Assembly: GCA_004559785.1 (NCBI GenBank)
Contig: SFXD01000019.1
Location: forward strand, 1-29,284
Length of the DNA stretch: 29,284 nt
DNA from: a bacterium
Lineage (GTDB): Bacteria; Bacteroidota; Bacteroidia; Bacteroidales; Bacteroidaceae
Direction of reading: 5' to 3'
Both the position numbers and the translations under genes were made by a program. Position 1 is the stretch's first letter. Each line of letters begins with the position of its first letter. Positions 16,166 to 22,708 of the stretch are shown piece by piece. Under the pieces are notes generated by a model, which was not told the origin of the DNA, did no database searches, and worked only from the letters and a program-made list of their open reading frames with translations.

Positions 16166-16471
16166 CTAAAGTTCATAGTCAAAGCATACTCTCTGCACCG
16201 TGTATGGCCTGACCTTGGTGTCTGCCACCTGCACATGCAACGGATGCTTGGCATAGGTTTGCAGGGCCGACTCGTCCTGAAACGTGGACTCCAGCATTAC
16301 GTCGCAGTTGCTTGATGCAAGCCTACCTTGTGTAGTCACCTTGATGTCTGTCAGGCCTGGTATCTTACCTGCCAGGGATTCCAACCCTTCCTTTATGCCC
16401 GCCTTGACATTCCTACTTTCCTCTTCCGTCAACTCTGGATTCAGAGTCCATAAAATAATGTGCGTTACCAT
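16166..16471 (-). CDS. Dabb-family (stress-responsive A/B barrel) protein
   Basis: The 101-aa product opens MVTHIILWTLNPELTEEE and continues with a helix rich in charged residues, SLAGKIPGLTDIKV, then DVMLESTFQDESALQTYAKHPLHVQVADT. This is the ferredoxin-like alpha/beta barrel of the Dabb family: a strand beginning with hydrophobic residues and H, the I-P-G-L turn, and the Y-x-x-H-P-x-H motif. Members are small cytoplasmic proteins, usually dimers; some are cyclases or degrade small molecules but most have no known function. It has its own promoter 28 bp upstream and appears monocistronic. Confidence 0.92.
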   Translation of the reverse strand: MVTHIILWTLNPELTEEESRNVKAGIKEGLESLAGKIPGLTDIKVTTQGRLASSNCDVMLESTFQDESALQTYAKHPLHVQVADTKVRPYTVQRVCFDYEL

Positions 16472-16498
16472 TTCGTGTCCGTTTTAGAAATCCTGTTG

Positions 16499-16506
16499 CA
16501 AAGTTA
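16499..16506 (-). promoter_or_regulatory. -7 box for the Dabb protein gene
   Basis: The minus strand reads TAACTTTG, about 28 bp before the ATG at 16471. A TTTTG stretch lies about 18 bp further upstream and can serve as the -33 element. Confidence 0.7.
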
Positions 16507-16555
16507 CGACAAAAAACAGACAAAATCGTTCAGTTGTTCCAAAAATGTACCTAAC

Positions 16556-16580
16556 GACAAGTCTTTGCTTGTCTTTTTTT
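16556..16580 (+). terminator. intrinsic terminator-like hairpin on the plus strand
   Basis: GACAAG, a six-base loop TCTTTG, CTTGTC and then seven T. The T-run follows the stem only on the plus strand. No plus-strand gene ends nearby: the last one, glmS, stops 6 kb away. Confidence 0.5.
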
Positions 16581-16703
16581 ACCAAAGTCGACTAATGTCT
16601 CAGTACCCTCTGATTCCTCATGCGTAACATATTCGGAAGCGGCAAGCACGCTCCGTCGCTTCTTCCGGGGCTGTCACATCTTCTGCCATGTCGTTCAATA
16701 TGC

Positions 16704-16784
16704 CTTGTTTCCCTTCCATTCCCTTAGCATCCCCTTAGCATTCCCTTAGTTTGCGAACAGGGAATAAAGAGAACGCTAAGGGAA
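16704..16784. repeat. 11-bp tandem repeat with nested hairpins, copy 1
   Basis: After CCTTGTTTCCCTT come three 11-bp units: ATTCCCTTAGC (16718-16728), ATCCCCTTAGC (16729-16739) and ATTCCCTTAGT (16740-16750). The third unit begins a hairpin with AGGGAAT at 16759-16765 (7-bp stem, with GTT/AAC pairing inside). The first unit pairs with GCTAAGGGAA at 16775-16784. A related element with the same lead-in is at 24432-24509. Confidence 0.75.
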
Positions 16785-16958
16785 ACCTATGTATAATTAG
16801 GGAGAAGCAAAGCCGCCCGAGCCTATGTCTGCACCCCGTCGTCCTATGGGTTAAAGCAAGTTGCACAAGTCGAGCTATGCGAGGGTCGTCAACCCCACGG
16901 TGACCTACCTTGAGGACAAGGTGACGGCACGCTGAGGTGTCGGTCATGCCGTTGTCCC

Positions 16959-16985
16959 CCGTTGGTTACTGGGGAGAACCAACGG
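16959..16985 (-). other. 9-bp hairpin spanning the GH43 stop codon
   Basis: CCGTTGGTT (16959-16967) and AACCAACGG (16977-16985) form a perfect 9-bp stem with a 9-base loop that includes part of the stop codon of the GH43 gene. No T-run follows on the minus strand, so it may stabilise or process the mRNA 3 prime end rather than end transcription by itself. Confidence 0.5.
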
Positions 16986-18075
16986 TAGGACCATCTACGG
17001 TAAGGATGCCTTCAGGCGACACGCTCATCCTGTCCATCAGCACTACCCGCTCGTCTGGATTGTCGCTCATCCGACCATGATAGACGCAGTAGCGTTCTCC
17101 GTCGGGCATGAGTATCGACATGCAATGCCCGGTGCCCATCACCCTGCCTCCGTTGCTTACATTCTCCTGCAGGACGGGGTTGTTCTCTGCTTTCGTGAAG
17201 GGACCAAGAGGATTGTCGCTCGTGGCATAGCCCACGGCATAGTACTTGCCTTGATAGCAGTTGGCACTATACATTATATAATATGTGTCGCCTTCACGGA
17301 AGATGTAGCTGCCTTCCGTCCACCTGCGGTTGACCTCCTTGTGAGTAGCACTCCTGCTCTCCCATTCCGACTGGCGGTCGTCAAGGCTGGATGGAGGGCA
17401 TAAGAGCAGTTGCGGCTCGCCGATTACTCCGCTGAAGTCGGGTTTCATCTCCACTCCGTACACCCAGCTCTCTTCTATGGTGGTGTATACACCTGCCTGA
17501 CGAAGGCTGTCGGCAACCTCGCTTTCTACCGAATGCTTGTAGCAGCAACGGCTGAAATACAGATAGCACTTGCCCGTTGCATCGTCGAAATATACATTAG
17601 CGTCGATGATGGGATATTCGGGGTTGAAGACGGGACGGTTATATAGGTCGGTGAAAGGTCCTGTGGGACTATCACTTACTGCCACTCCTATCTTGAAGTT
17701 CTCAAGCTCTTTGGTGGGATTCTCCCTATAGTTGGCACTGAAGAACATGTAATACTTGCCGTCGCGCTCGTATACCTCTGGTGCCCAAAAGCAATCCACG
17801 CACCACTGGCTGCTGTCTCCTCCATGGTACACTTGCCCACATGGTTCCCATTGGGTAAGGTCCTTGCTGACGTAAGCCTCAAAGCCATCGCCCAGCGAAG
17901 TGCCATACATGTAGTATTTGCCATCGGAAGCGTGTAGCAGGAAGGGGTCTCCAAACTTGATGGGCATGGGGTTGTTCAGTTGCACGGTTCCCTGGCTGGC
18001 AGGTGTTGGCTGGCATGAATATGCCGTACTAAGCAATGCCGCTAAAATGCAGAAATAGGATATTGAATGTCTCAT
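16966..18075 (-). CDS. glycoside hydrolase family 43 lipoprotein
   Basis: 369 aa. The N-terminus ILAALLSTAYSC with Cys21 is a probable lipoprotein signal. The rest is a five-bladed beta-propeller of GH43 type. Candidate catalytic residues sit in the usual places: base Asp43 in IKFGDPFLLH, pKa-modulating Asp158 in YPIIDANVYFDD, and acid Glu254 in RWTEGSYIFREG; His317 in GTGHCM matches the central metal-site His. GH43 enzymes mostly cut arabinofuranosyl or xylosyl bonds in plant polysaccharides; the specific substrate cannot be told. It is likely periplasmic or surface-bound. It starts 5 bp after the gamma-carbonic anhydrase gene, as the last gene of that unit. No SusC/SusD pair is next to it, so it is not in a classical utilisation locus here. 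Confidence 0.92.
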   Translation of the reverse strand: MRHSISYFCILAALLSTAYSCQPTPASQGTVQLNNPMPIKFGDPFLLHASDGKYYMYGTSLGDGFEAYVSKDLTQWEPCGQVYHGGDSSQWCVDCFWAPEVYERDGKYYMFFSANYRENPTKELENFKIGVAVSDSPTGPFTDLYNRPVFNPEYPIIDANVYFDDATGKCYLYFSRCCYKHSVESEVADSLRQAGVYTTIEESWVYGVEMKPDFSGVIGEPQLLLCPPSSLDDRQSEWESRSATHKEVNRRWTEGSYIFREGDTYYIMYSANCYQGKYYAVGYATSDNPLGPFTKAENNPVLQENVSNGGRVMGTGHCMSILMPDGERYCVYHGRMSDNPDERVVLMDRMSVSPEGILTVDGPTVGSPQ

Positions 18076-18080
18076 AATGT

Positions 18081-18659
18081 TTAATATGGTTTGTATTCCT
18101 CGCTTGTGGTTATCTCCTGAGTGTTGGATGCGTCGGAGTCAGCCTCCCTATACCAATCGCTGTACATGATGTAGTGGGATGCATACGTCTTGTTCAGTGC
18201 CTGTGCCTGCTCGGGGTCGACCTTCTTGATGAACTTGGCTGGCACACCGCCCCACAGTTCTCCGTCACCAATCTGCGTGTTGCTCAGCACCAATGCCCCG
18301 GCAGCAACTATGGCACCCTTGCCCACCACGGCATTGTCCAGAACTGTGGCACCCATGCCTACAAGGGCACCGTCGTTTACTACACATCCGTGCAGGGTGA
18401 CGGAATGTCCTATCGTGACATCGTTCCCGAGGATGCAGGGAGCCTTGCCGTTCAAGGTATGTATGCAACTATTGTCCTGTATGTTGGTGCGGTCGCCAAC
18501 CTTGACGAAATGTACGTCACCTCGGACTACGGCGTTGAACCATACGGTGCAGTCGTCTCCCATCTCTACGTCGCCTACGATGGCTGCTCCTTCGCTGAAG
18601 TAGCAATGCTTACCAAAACGGGGAGCAGGCATCCCCGGCAGTTTCTTTATTATCGCCAT
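18081..18659 (-). CDS. gamma-class carbonic anhydrase-like protein
   Basis: 192 aa with a left-handed beta-helix of hexapeptide repeats (IVGDVEMGDDCTVWFNAVVRGD, then VGDRTNIQDNSCIH) and a C-terminal helix. The three candidate zinc ligands are His67 in SCIHTLNG, His85 in TIGHSVTLHG and His90. This fits the YrdA/PaaY-type gamma carbonic anhydrase family, which either hydrates CO2 or acts in other trimeric roles; activity is not proved by sequence. It is cytoplasmic. The last 30 residues (READSDASNTQEI and onward) are acidic and beyond the usual fold. There are 127 bp to the upstream aminopeptidase gene with no -7 box seen, and 5 bp to the GH43 gene downstream. Confidence 0.92.
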   Translation of the reverse strand: MAIIKKLPGMPAPRFGKHCYFSEGAAIVGDVEMGDDCTVWFNAVVRGDVHFVKVGDRTNIQDNSCIHTLNGKAPCILGNDVTIGHSVTLHGCVVNDGALVGMGATVLDNAVVGKGAIVAAGALVLSNTQIGDGELWGGVPAKFIKKVDPEQAQALNKTYASHYIMYSDWYREADSDASNTQEITTSEEYKPY

Positions 18660-18786
18660 GTTGTATGTGTTGTCTTAGGTTTGATTTTGATGTGTCACGT
18701 CCATCAGTTCGAATTGTTTGTCTTGTCGTTCTGCCACTGTATCGTACACACACTCTCTCTTGGCCGACACAGATGCAGGTGGCTGT

Positions 18787-20553
18787 TCAGATAGGTTTGC
18801 ACGCCTCCTCTAACCACAGTCGTTCTTCCTTGTCGAGCAGTGGAGACAGTTCCGTAAGGACTCGCTGGTGATAGTCGTTGAGGTATTCTATCTCGTCCCT
18901 TTGCATCATCTCCACGATGATGGGAGTCGTATCGATAGGACATAGCGTTAGCGAATCGAAACGGAGGAAATTCCCGAACTCCGTGGTTGCATGTTCCACA
19001 ATCAATAGCGTATTCTCTATGCGCACCCCATGTTCTCCTGCACGGTATATGCCGGGCTCGTCCGTTACTGTCATGCCGGCCCTGAGGGGAGCTGGCTTGT
19101 AGTTCATGCGTATCTGGTGGGGACCCTCGTGTACGTTCAGGTAACTGCCCACTCCATGCCCCGTGCCATGCAGGTAGTTTATGCCATGCTGCCACATTGC
19201 GTAGCGTGCAAGCACGTCGAGCTGGGTACCGCACGCACCTTCCGGGAACCTTGCCATCGCCAGGCGGATGTGTCCCCTCAGTACGAGGGTGTAGTCAGTC
19301 CTCTCCCTATCGGTGAGTGGACCAAGGGCAATGGTGCGCGTAATGTCGGTCGTGCCATCCTGATATTGCGCACCACTGTCAAGCAGCAGAAAGCCGCGTG
19401 GCATCAGGGATGCGTCCGTCGAGGGGGTAGCCTCATAGTGTACTATCGCTCCGTGTGCGGCATAACCTGCTATGGTGTCGAAGGAAATGTCCCGGAACAA
19501 TGGCTGTGATGCTCGTAGCGAATACAGCTTCCGGTCGATGCTCATCTCTGTCTCTCCTCCTGCCTGAACTGCCGGCACGAGCCAGCGTAGGAACTTCACC
19601 ATGGCAACGCCGTCTCGCAGCATCGCTTGCCGGAAACCCCGTATCTCCGTCTCGTTCTTCACGGCCTTCATGGGCGACACTACGGACGGATGCTCCACTA
19701 TCCTGCATGTCTTGGGCAGATACGACAGGATATTGCAGTTAGTGCTGGATGTATCCAGCAGGACCGACCCTTCGCGATATTCCTGCAAGGCATGTGGCAA
19801 GTCCGCGTACGGCATTGTCTCCACGCCCTGTCCGGCAAGGTACTCCCTTACGTCATCGCCCAACTTTGCAGGGTTGACAAAGAGGATTGCACGTTGCATG
19901 GTGACGAGCAGGTAGCTGACAAAGACGGGGTTGCAATGTACGTCCGAGCCACGCAGGTTCATTAGCCATGCCACCTCGTCGAGCTGACTCACTACCGTGC
20001 CGTCTGCGCCAAGGGCGGACAGGGCGTGTCGCAAGCGTTGGAGTTTGTGGGACGACTCCTCTCCGCTAAACTCAATGGGATGCAGCACGACGGGGTTGTC
20101 AGGCACGGTGGGCCTTTCCGTCCAAAGCTGGCTACACGGGTCAAGGGAAAGGTCAATCCCTATGCCCGACGCATCAAGTTCCCTTTCCAAGCTGCGTACG
20201 CTGTCTATGGTATTCACCCATCCGTCCATACCAACTCGGCTCCCACTGGGCAACGTGCTGCAAAGCCATTGTGCAATGGTGGGCGTACCCTGCATGCCGT
20301 CCTTCATGAGGCGGAACGGAGTACCCTGCAACTGCTGTTCTGCGGCAATGAAGTAGCGGCTGTCCGTCCACAAAGCGGCATCGTCAGCGGTCACCACTGC
20401 AGTACCTGCACTGCCGTTGAATCCGCTTATCCATTGCCTTGCCTGCCAATGTGCAGGAATGTACTCCCCGCAATGAGGGTCGGTGCTTGGGAATATGAAC
20501 GCCGCCAGGTCCTTTTCCCTAAGGAATCTCCTAAGGTCCTCTACTCTGGTCAT
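18787..20553 (-). CDS. Xaa-Pro aminopeptidase (aminopeptidase P, M24B)
   Basis: 588 aa, the three-domain form: two creatinase-N domains (about 1-130 and 140-300) and a C-terminal pita-bread metallopeptidase domain (about 300-520), followed by a short C-terminal extension. The five metal ligands are visible: Asp392 in LLDSGAQY, Asp403 in GTTDITR, His466 in HGTGHGVGSYL, Glu499 in TDEPGIY and Glu513 in RIENT. It removes the N-terminal residue before proline; the absence of a signal peptide indicates the cytoplasm. The ATG overlaps the stop of the upstream alpha/beta hydrolase gene as ATGA (20553-20550), so translation is likely coupled. Length matches the eukaryote-like long form common in Bacteroidetes. 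Confidence 0.96.
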   Translation of the reverse strand: MTRVEDLRRFLREKDLAAFIFPSTDPHCGEYIPAHWQARQWISGFNGSAGTAVVTADDAALWTDSRYFIAAEQQLQGTPFRLMKDGMQGTPTIAQWLCSTLPSGSRVGMDGWVNTIDSVRSLERELDASGIGIDLSLDPCSQLWTERPTVPDNPVVLHPIEFSGEESSHKLQRLRHALSALGADGTVVSQLDEVAWLMNLRGSDVHCNPVFVSYLLVTMQRAILFVNPAKLGDDVREYLAGQGVETMPYADLPHALQEYREGSVLLDTSSTNCNILSYLPKTCRIVEHPSVVSPMKAVKNETEIRGFRQAMLRDGVAMVKFLRWLVPAVQAGGETEMSIDRKLYSLRASQPLFRDISFDTIAGYAAHGAIVHYEATPSTDASLMPRGFLLLDSGAQYQDGTTDITRTIALGPLTDRERTDYTLVLRGHIRLAMARFPEGACGTQLDVLARYAMWQHGINYLHGTGHGVGSYLNVHEGPHQIRMNYKPAPLRAGMTVTDEPGIYRAGEHGVRIENTLLIVEHATTEFGNFLRFDSLTLCPIDTTPIIVEMMQRDEIEYLNDYHQRVLTELSPLLDKEERLWLEEACKPI

Positions 20554-22274
20554 AGTATCTTGCTTGTCCTGAGGTAATCACCTATGCGGTCGAGCCAGGT
20601 ATAGCTGCCAGTGCCGGGCGAGGCATTCTTCTGGAAGCAATGGTCGCGCCTGCAGAGCGTATGCAACTCGCTCTGTATGCCCATGCTGCGCATCTTTTCC
20701 CAGGTCTTCACGGAATTCATGGCTGCCCATCCGTCTGCATCTCCATGGATGAAGAGCATGGGGGCTGTCTTTAGGTCAAAGCTGAACTCCGGCACGAGTA
20801 CTGCGCTGTCGTCGTTGCCGCCTGTGGTGTTGTGGGCGTTTGAGCCGTCAGTCAGGGCGTATGCAGGATATATGCCGATACCCCATTGCACGTTGCATGG
20901 CAGACGATCGATGTCGTCTATGGGCAGGTAAGACTGGTGCATGGACGATGTCACACCCATCAGGGTAAGATGTCCTCCTGCCGAGCTGCCCATGATACCA
21001 ATCTTGTCGGGGTTCAGGCCATAGGATGCAGCCTTGCTCCTGACTATGCGCACGGCACGCTGCAAGTCTTCCCATGCCGTGGTATGCTTGGCAAGTCCCT
21101 TTGGGCGTGGCGTGCGGTACTTCATGGTCACCACGGTCATGCCCAGTTCGTTCAGGTAGCGTCTGGCAGGTGCCACCTCAAATCCGTCAGGCCCATTGCC
21201 TTCATACGAGCCTCCGCTATATATTATCTGTATGGCATCTGTCTTCTTTTCCTTGGGGAAGTGCCATTCGAGGTAAGGCTTGCACTGATGCTCCTGCGTA
21301 TCTGGCATCTTGCCCTCGGGCCAAACGTCCTCGGTGACCTTCTCGCGTCGGGCATCGTCGTTGGCATAGCGTGACATCAGGCTCACCTCTGGCTGCAACT
21401 TCCTGTAGAACTCCATCTGGTTCATGAACTCTATGCCCCTCTCCAGCCCGAATGCACCGTGTCCCAGGTTGGGATAAAGGTGCAGCTCGGCCGGTATGTG
21501 ACGCTTCCTAAGTTCCCTGTAGATAAGGGTGGAGCCATTGGGGGTATACTCGTCCATTCCTCCGTGGTGGAGCGACATGGGGCAAGTCTTCTCGTCGAAC
21601 TTGAAGATAGGGGACAGAGCCACGTCCGTCCCATATCCCTGCCTTGTAGCAGGCACGCCGATATCTCCGTCCGTGGTGACGTAGGCAGGGGCGTTCACTA
21701 TCGCCCAGTTGATGTGGCATGGTATCGTGTCGAGGTCGTCCACCTTCTCGTAGGCAGGGGTCTGCGAACTGGTTGCAAGCAACAGGGCGAGGTGCGAGCC
21801 TGCCGACATTGATATGGTACCTATCTTCTCTGGGTCGAATCCTCGTTTCTTGGCTTCGCTTCTCACCATGCGGACGGCCCTCTGAGCATCTTCCCATGCG
21901 CTCTGGTATATGGGTAGGTCAACGGGGCGCGGCGTACGATACACGAACTTCACGCACTGTATTCCCTGGCGTGTCAGTTCCTGATGCCACTTCTCCACCA
22001 GGTCTACGTCGCAGCACGTCTGGTATGCACCGCCCGATATCAGTATCATGCAAGCATCTGTTCTCACGCTTTCGTCGGGTTTCTCATACCACTCCAAGTA
22101 GGCCACCCTATGCTTGTCCGCCTTGAACTTCTCGCTGCTTGTCTCGTCCGTCATGGCGGCAATCTGGTGTTCTTGCCTATGAGGCATCTTCCCCTTTGGC
22201 CATACGGTTTCTCTTTCCAAAGCGTAGCCGCACAAGGCGTACAGTACGCTGATGAATAACAAATAACGCTTCAT
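20550..22274 (-). CDS. exported twin-domain alpha/beta hydrolase (esterase-like)
   Basis: 574 aa: a signal peptide (MKRYLLFISVLYALCGYA) and two homologous alpha/beta-hydrolase domains in tandem, about residues 25-295 and 315-570. Both begin VWPKGKMP or VWPEGKMP and EHQ. They share YRTPRP, WEDxQRAVRxVRS and the PxKIG lead into the nucleophile elbow. Copy 1 has SMSAG (Ser157, with Ser155 in place of the usual first Gly), Asp241 and His272. Copy 2 has GSSAG (Ser431), Asp512 or Asp514 and His545. The oxyanion turns are SGGAYQ and SGGSYEG. The family includes carbohydrate esterases acting on plant glycans. Inference: it may work with the GH43 enzyme in the same operon. It heads the operon, has its own promoter and overlaps the aminopeptidase gene by four bases. 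Confidence 0.9.
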   Translation of the reverse strand: MKRYLLFISVLYALCGYALERETVWPKGKMPHRQEHQIAAMTDETSSEKFKADKHRVAYLEWYEKPDESVRTDACMILISGGAYQTCCDVDLVEKWHQELTRQGIQCVKFVYRTPRPVDLPIYQSAWEDAQRAVRMVRSEAKKRGFDPEKIGTISMSAGSHLALLLATSSQTPAYEKVDDLDTIPCHINWAIVNAPAYVTTDGDIGVPATRQGYGTDVALSPIFKFDEKTCPMSLHHGGMDEYTPNGSTLIYRELRKRHIPAELHLYPNLGHGAFGLERGIEFMNQMEFYRKLQPEVSLMSRYANDDARREKVTEDVWPEGKMPDTQEHQCKPYLEWHFPKEKKTDAIQIIYSGGSYEGNGPDGFEVAPARRYLNELGMTVVTMKYRTPRPKGLAKHTTAWEDLQRAVRIVRSKAASYGLNPDKIGIMGSSAGGHLTLMGVTSSMHQSYLPIDDIDRLPCNVQWGIGIYPAYALTDGSNAHNTTGGNDDSAVLVPEFSFDLKTAPMLFIHGDADGWAAMNSVKTWEKMRSMGIQSELHTLCRRDHCFQKNASPGTGSYTWLDRIGDYLRTSKIL

Positions 22275-22313
22275 AATATGTATAGTTTATGTAAGTTTTC
22301 AACAAATACCTCA

Positions 22314-22321
22314 CAAAGGTA
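22314..22321 (-). promoter_or_regulatory. -7 box for the alpha/beta hydrolase operon
   Basis: The minus strand reads TACCTTTG, matching TAnnTTTG, about 40 bp before the ATG at 22274. The upstream side reads TTTCGCTCGCTTATTCG, with a TTTTGG about 20 bp before the box as a possible -33 element. Confidence 0.65.
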
Positions 22322-22414
22322 CGAATAAGCGAGCGAAAAACCAAAATTTATTTGATTTTTTCCAAGCGAGAGTACCTTCGGCTGAAAGCCAATGGTACGA
22401 ATAAGCGAGCGAAA
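22318..22414. repeat. 21-bp sequence present twice, overlapping the promoter
   Basis: A 21-bp direct repeat begins GGTACGAATAAGCGAGCG and occurs at 22318-22338 and again at 22394-22414. The first copy supplies the upstream half of the minus-strand -7 box. The second reads TACCATTG at that position instead of TACCTTTG and so lacks a perfect box. A partial copy (AAGCGAGAGTACC) lies between them. Confidence 0.8.
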
Positions 22415-22429
22415 GCCATACAACGCAAA

Positions 22430-22469
22430 GCCTCAGCAATGAAAACAGTGATTTTTTCATTGCTGAGGC
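22430..22469 (-). terminator. perfect 16-bp hairpin, terminator-like
   Basis: GCCTCAGCAATGAAAA (22430-22445) and its exact complement (22454-22469) enclose an eight-base loop. On the minus strand the stem is followed by TTTGCG, a short T-run. No intact gene ends upstream of it on that strand, so it may belong to a lost gene or to a mobile hairpin element. Confidence 0.45.
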
Positions 22470-22670
22470 GAAATGAACTAGATGTCAGGTGACAGTGATT
22501 AAATGCAACGTTCTGCGATGAGGAGTTAGGAACGAACCATATAACTTCAACCGCCTCTAAAGGTATCTTTATCGGCTCACGAAGGCATCTTCAAATCCCA
22601 ACGAATATCCCTTGCATTAAAATGACATGAGAAAAGCCGCAAATTATTTGGAGGATTCAGATGAAATTGG

Positions 22671-22678
22671 TAATTTTG
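22671..22678 (+). promoter_or_regulatory. promoter of the AAA-ATPase-like gene
   Basis: TAATTTTG with TTTG at 22647-22650, 20 bp upstream, gives both Bacteroidetes promoter elements. It places the transcript start near 22685, downstream of the ATG at 22661, so translation must begin at the ATG at 22709. Confidence 0.75.
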
Positions 22679-22708
22679 CAGAGGCTGGAATCTTCTAATC
22701 TTCCGACA

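Larger units (their letters stand above)
16472..16965. other. 494-bp gene-free region with terminator and repeat element
   Basis: No credible gene is present. From left to right it holds the Dabb promoter (16499-16506), a hairpin plus T-run oriented on plus (16556-16580), unremarkable sequence to about 16700, a tandem repeat with inverted partner (16704-16784), and about 170 bp of GC-rich sequence with short broken frames. A 27-codon plus-strand frame at about 16848-16935 looks protein-like but is preceded by a stop. Confidence 0.6.
22275..22708. other. 434-bp divergent intergenic region
   Basis: It lies between the alpha/beta hydrolase gene (minus) and the AAA-ATPase-like gene (plus). It holds the minus promoter, two copies of a 21-bp sequence, a perfect 16-bp hairpin (22430-22469), about 150 bp without clear features that may be a gene remnant on minus, and the plus promoter (22671-22678). 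Confidence 0.6.

Noticed and set aside
16848..16935. 27-codon plus frame that reads SYARVVNPTVTYLEDKVTAR at its end
   Set aside because: It is protein-like but follows a stop codon and has no start. Too short to call a pseudogene without a database match.
16735..16947. 70-codon minus-strand ORF in the gene-free region
   Set aside because: It runs through the tandem repeat and hairpin, has no domain-like pattern and is rich in Arg, His and Leu as expected from a shadow frame.
22311..22460. 49-codon minus ORF starting MKKSLFSLLRLCVVWL
   Set aside because: It runs from the hairpin to the promoter and reads both copies of the 21-bp repeat in different frames. Its stop falls right after the -7 box, so it is probably noncoding DNA read by chance.
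22661..22708. Earlier ATG for the AAA-ATPase-like protein
   Set aside because: The promoter at 22647-22678 overlaps this stretch, so it would not be in the mRNA.
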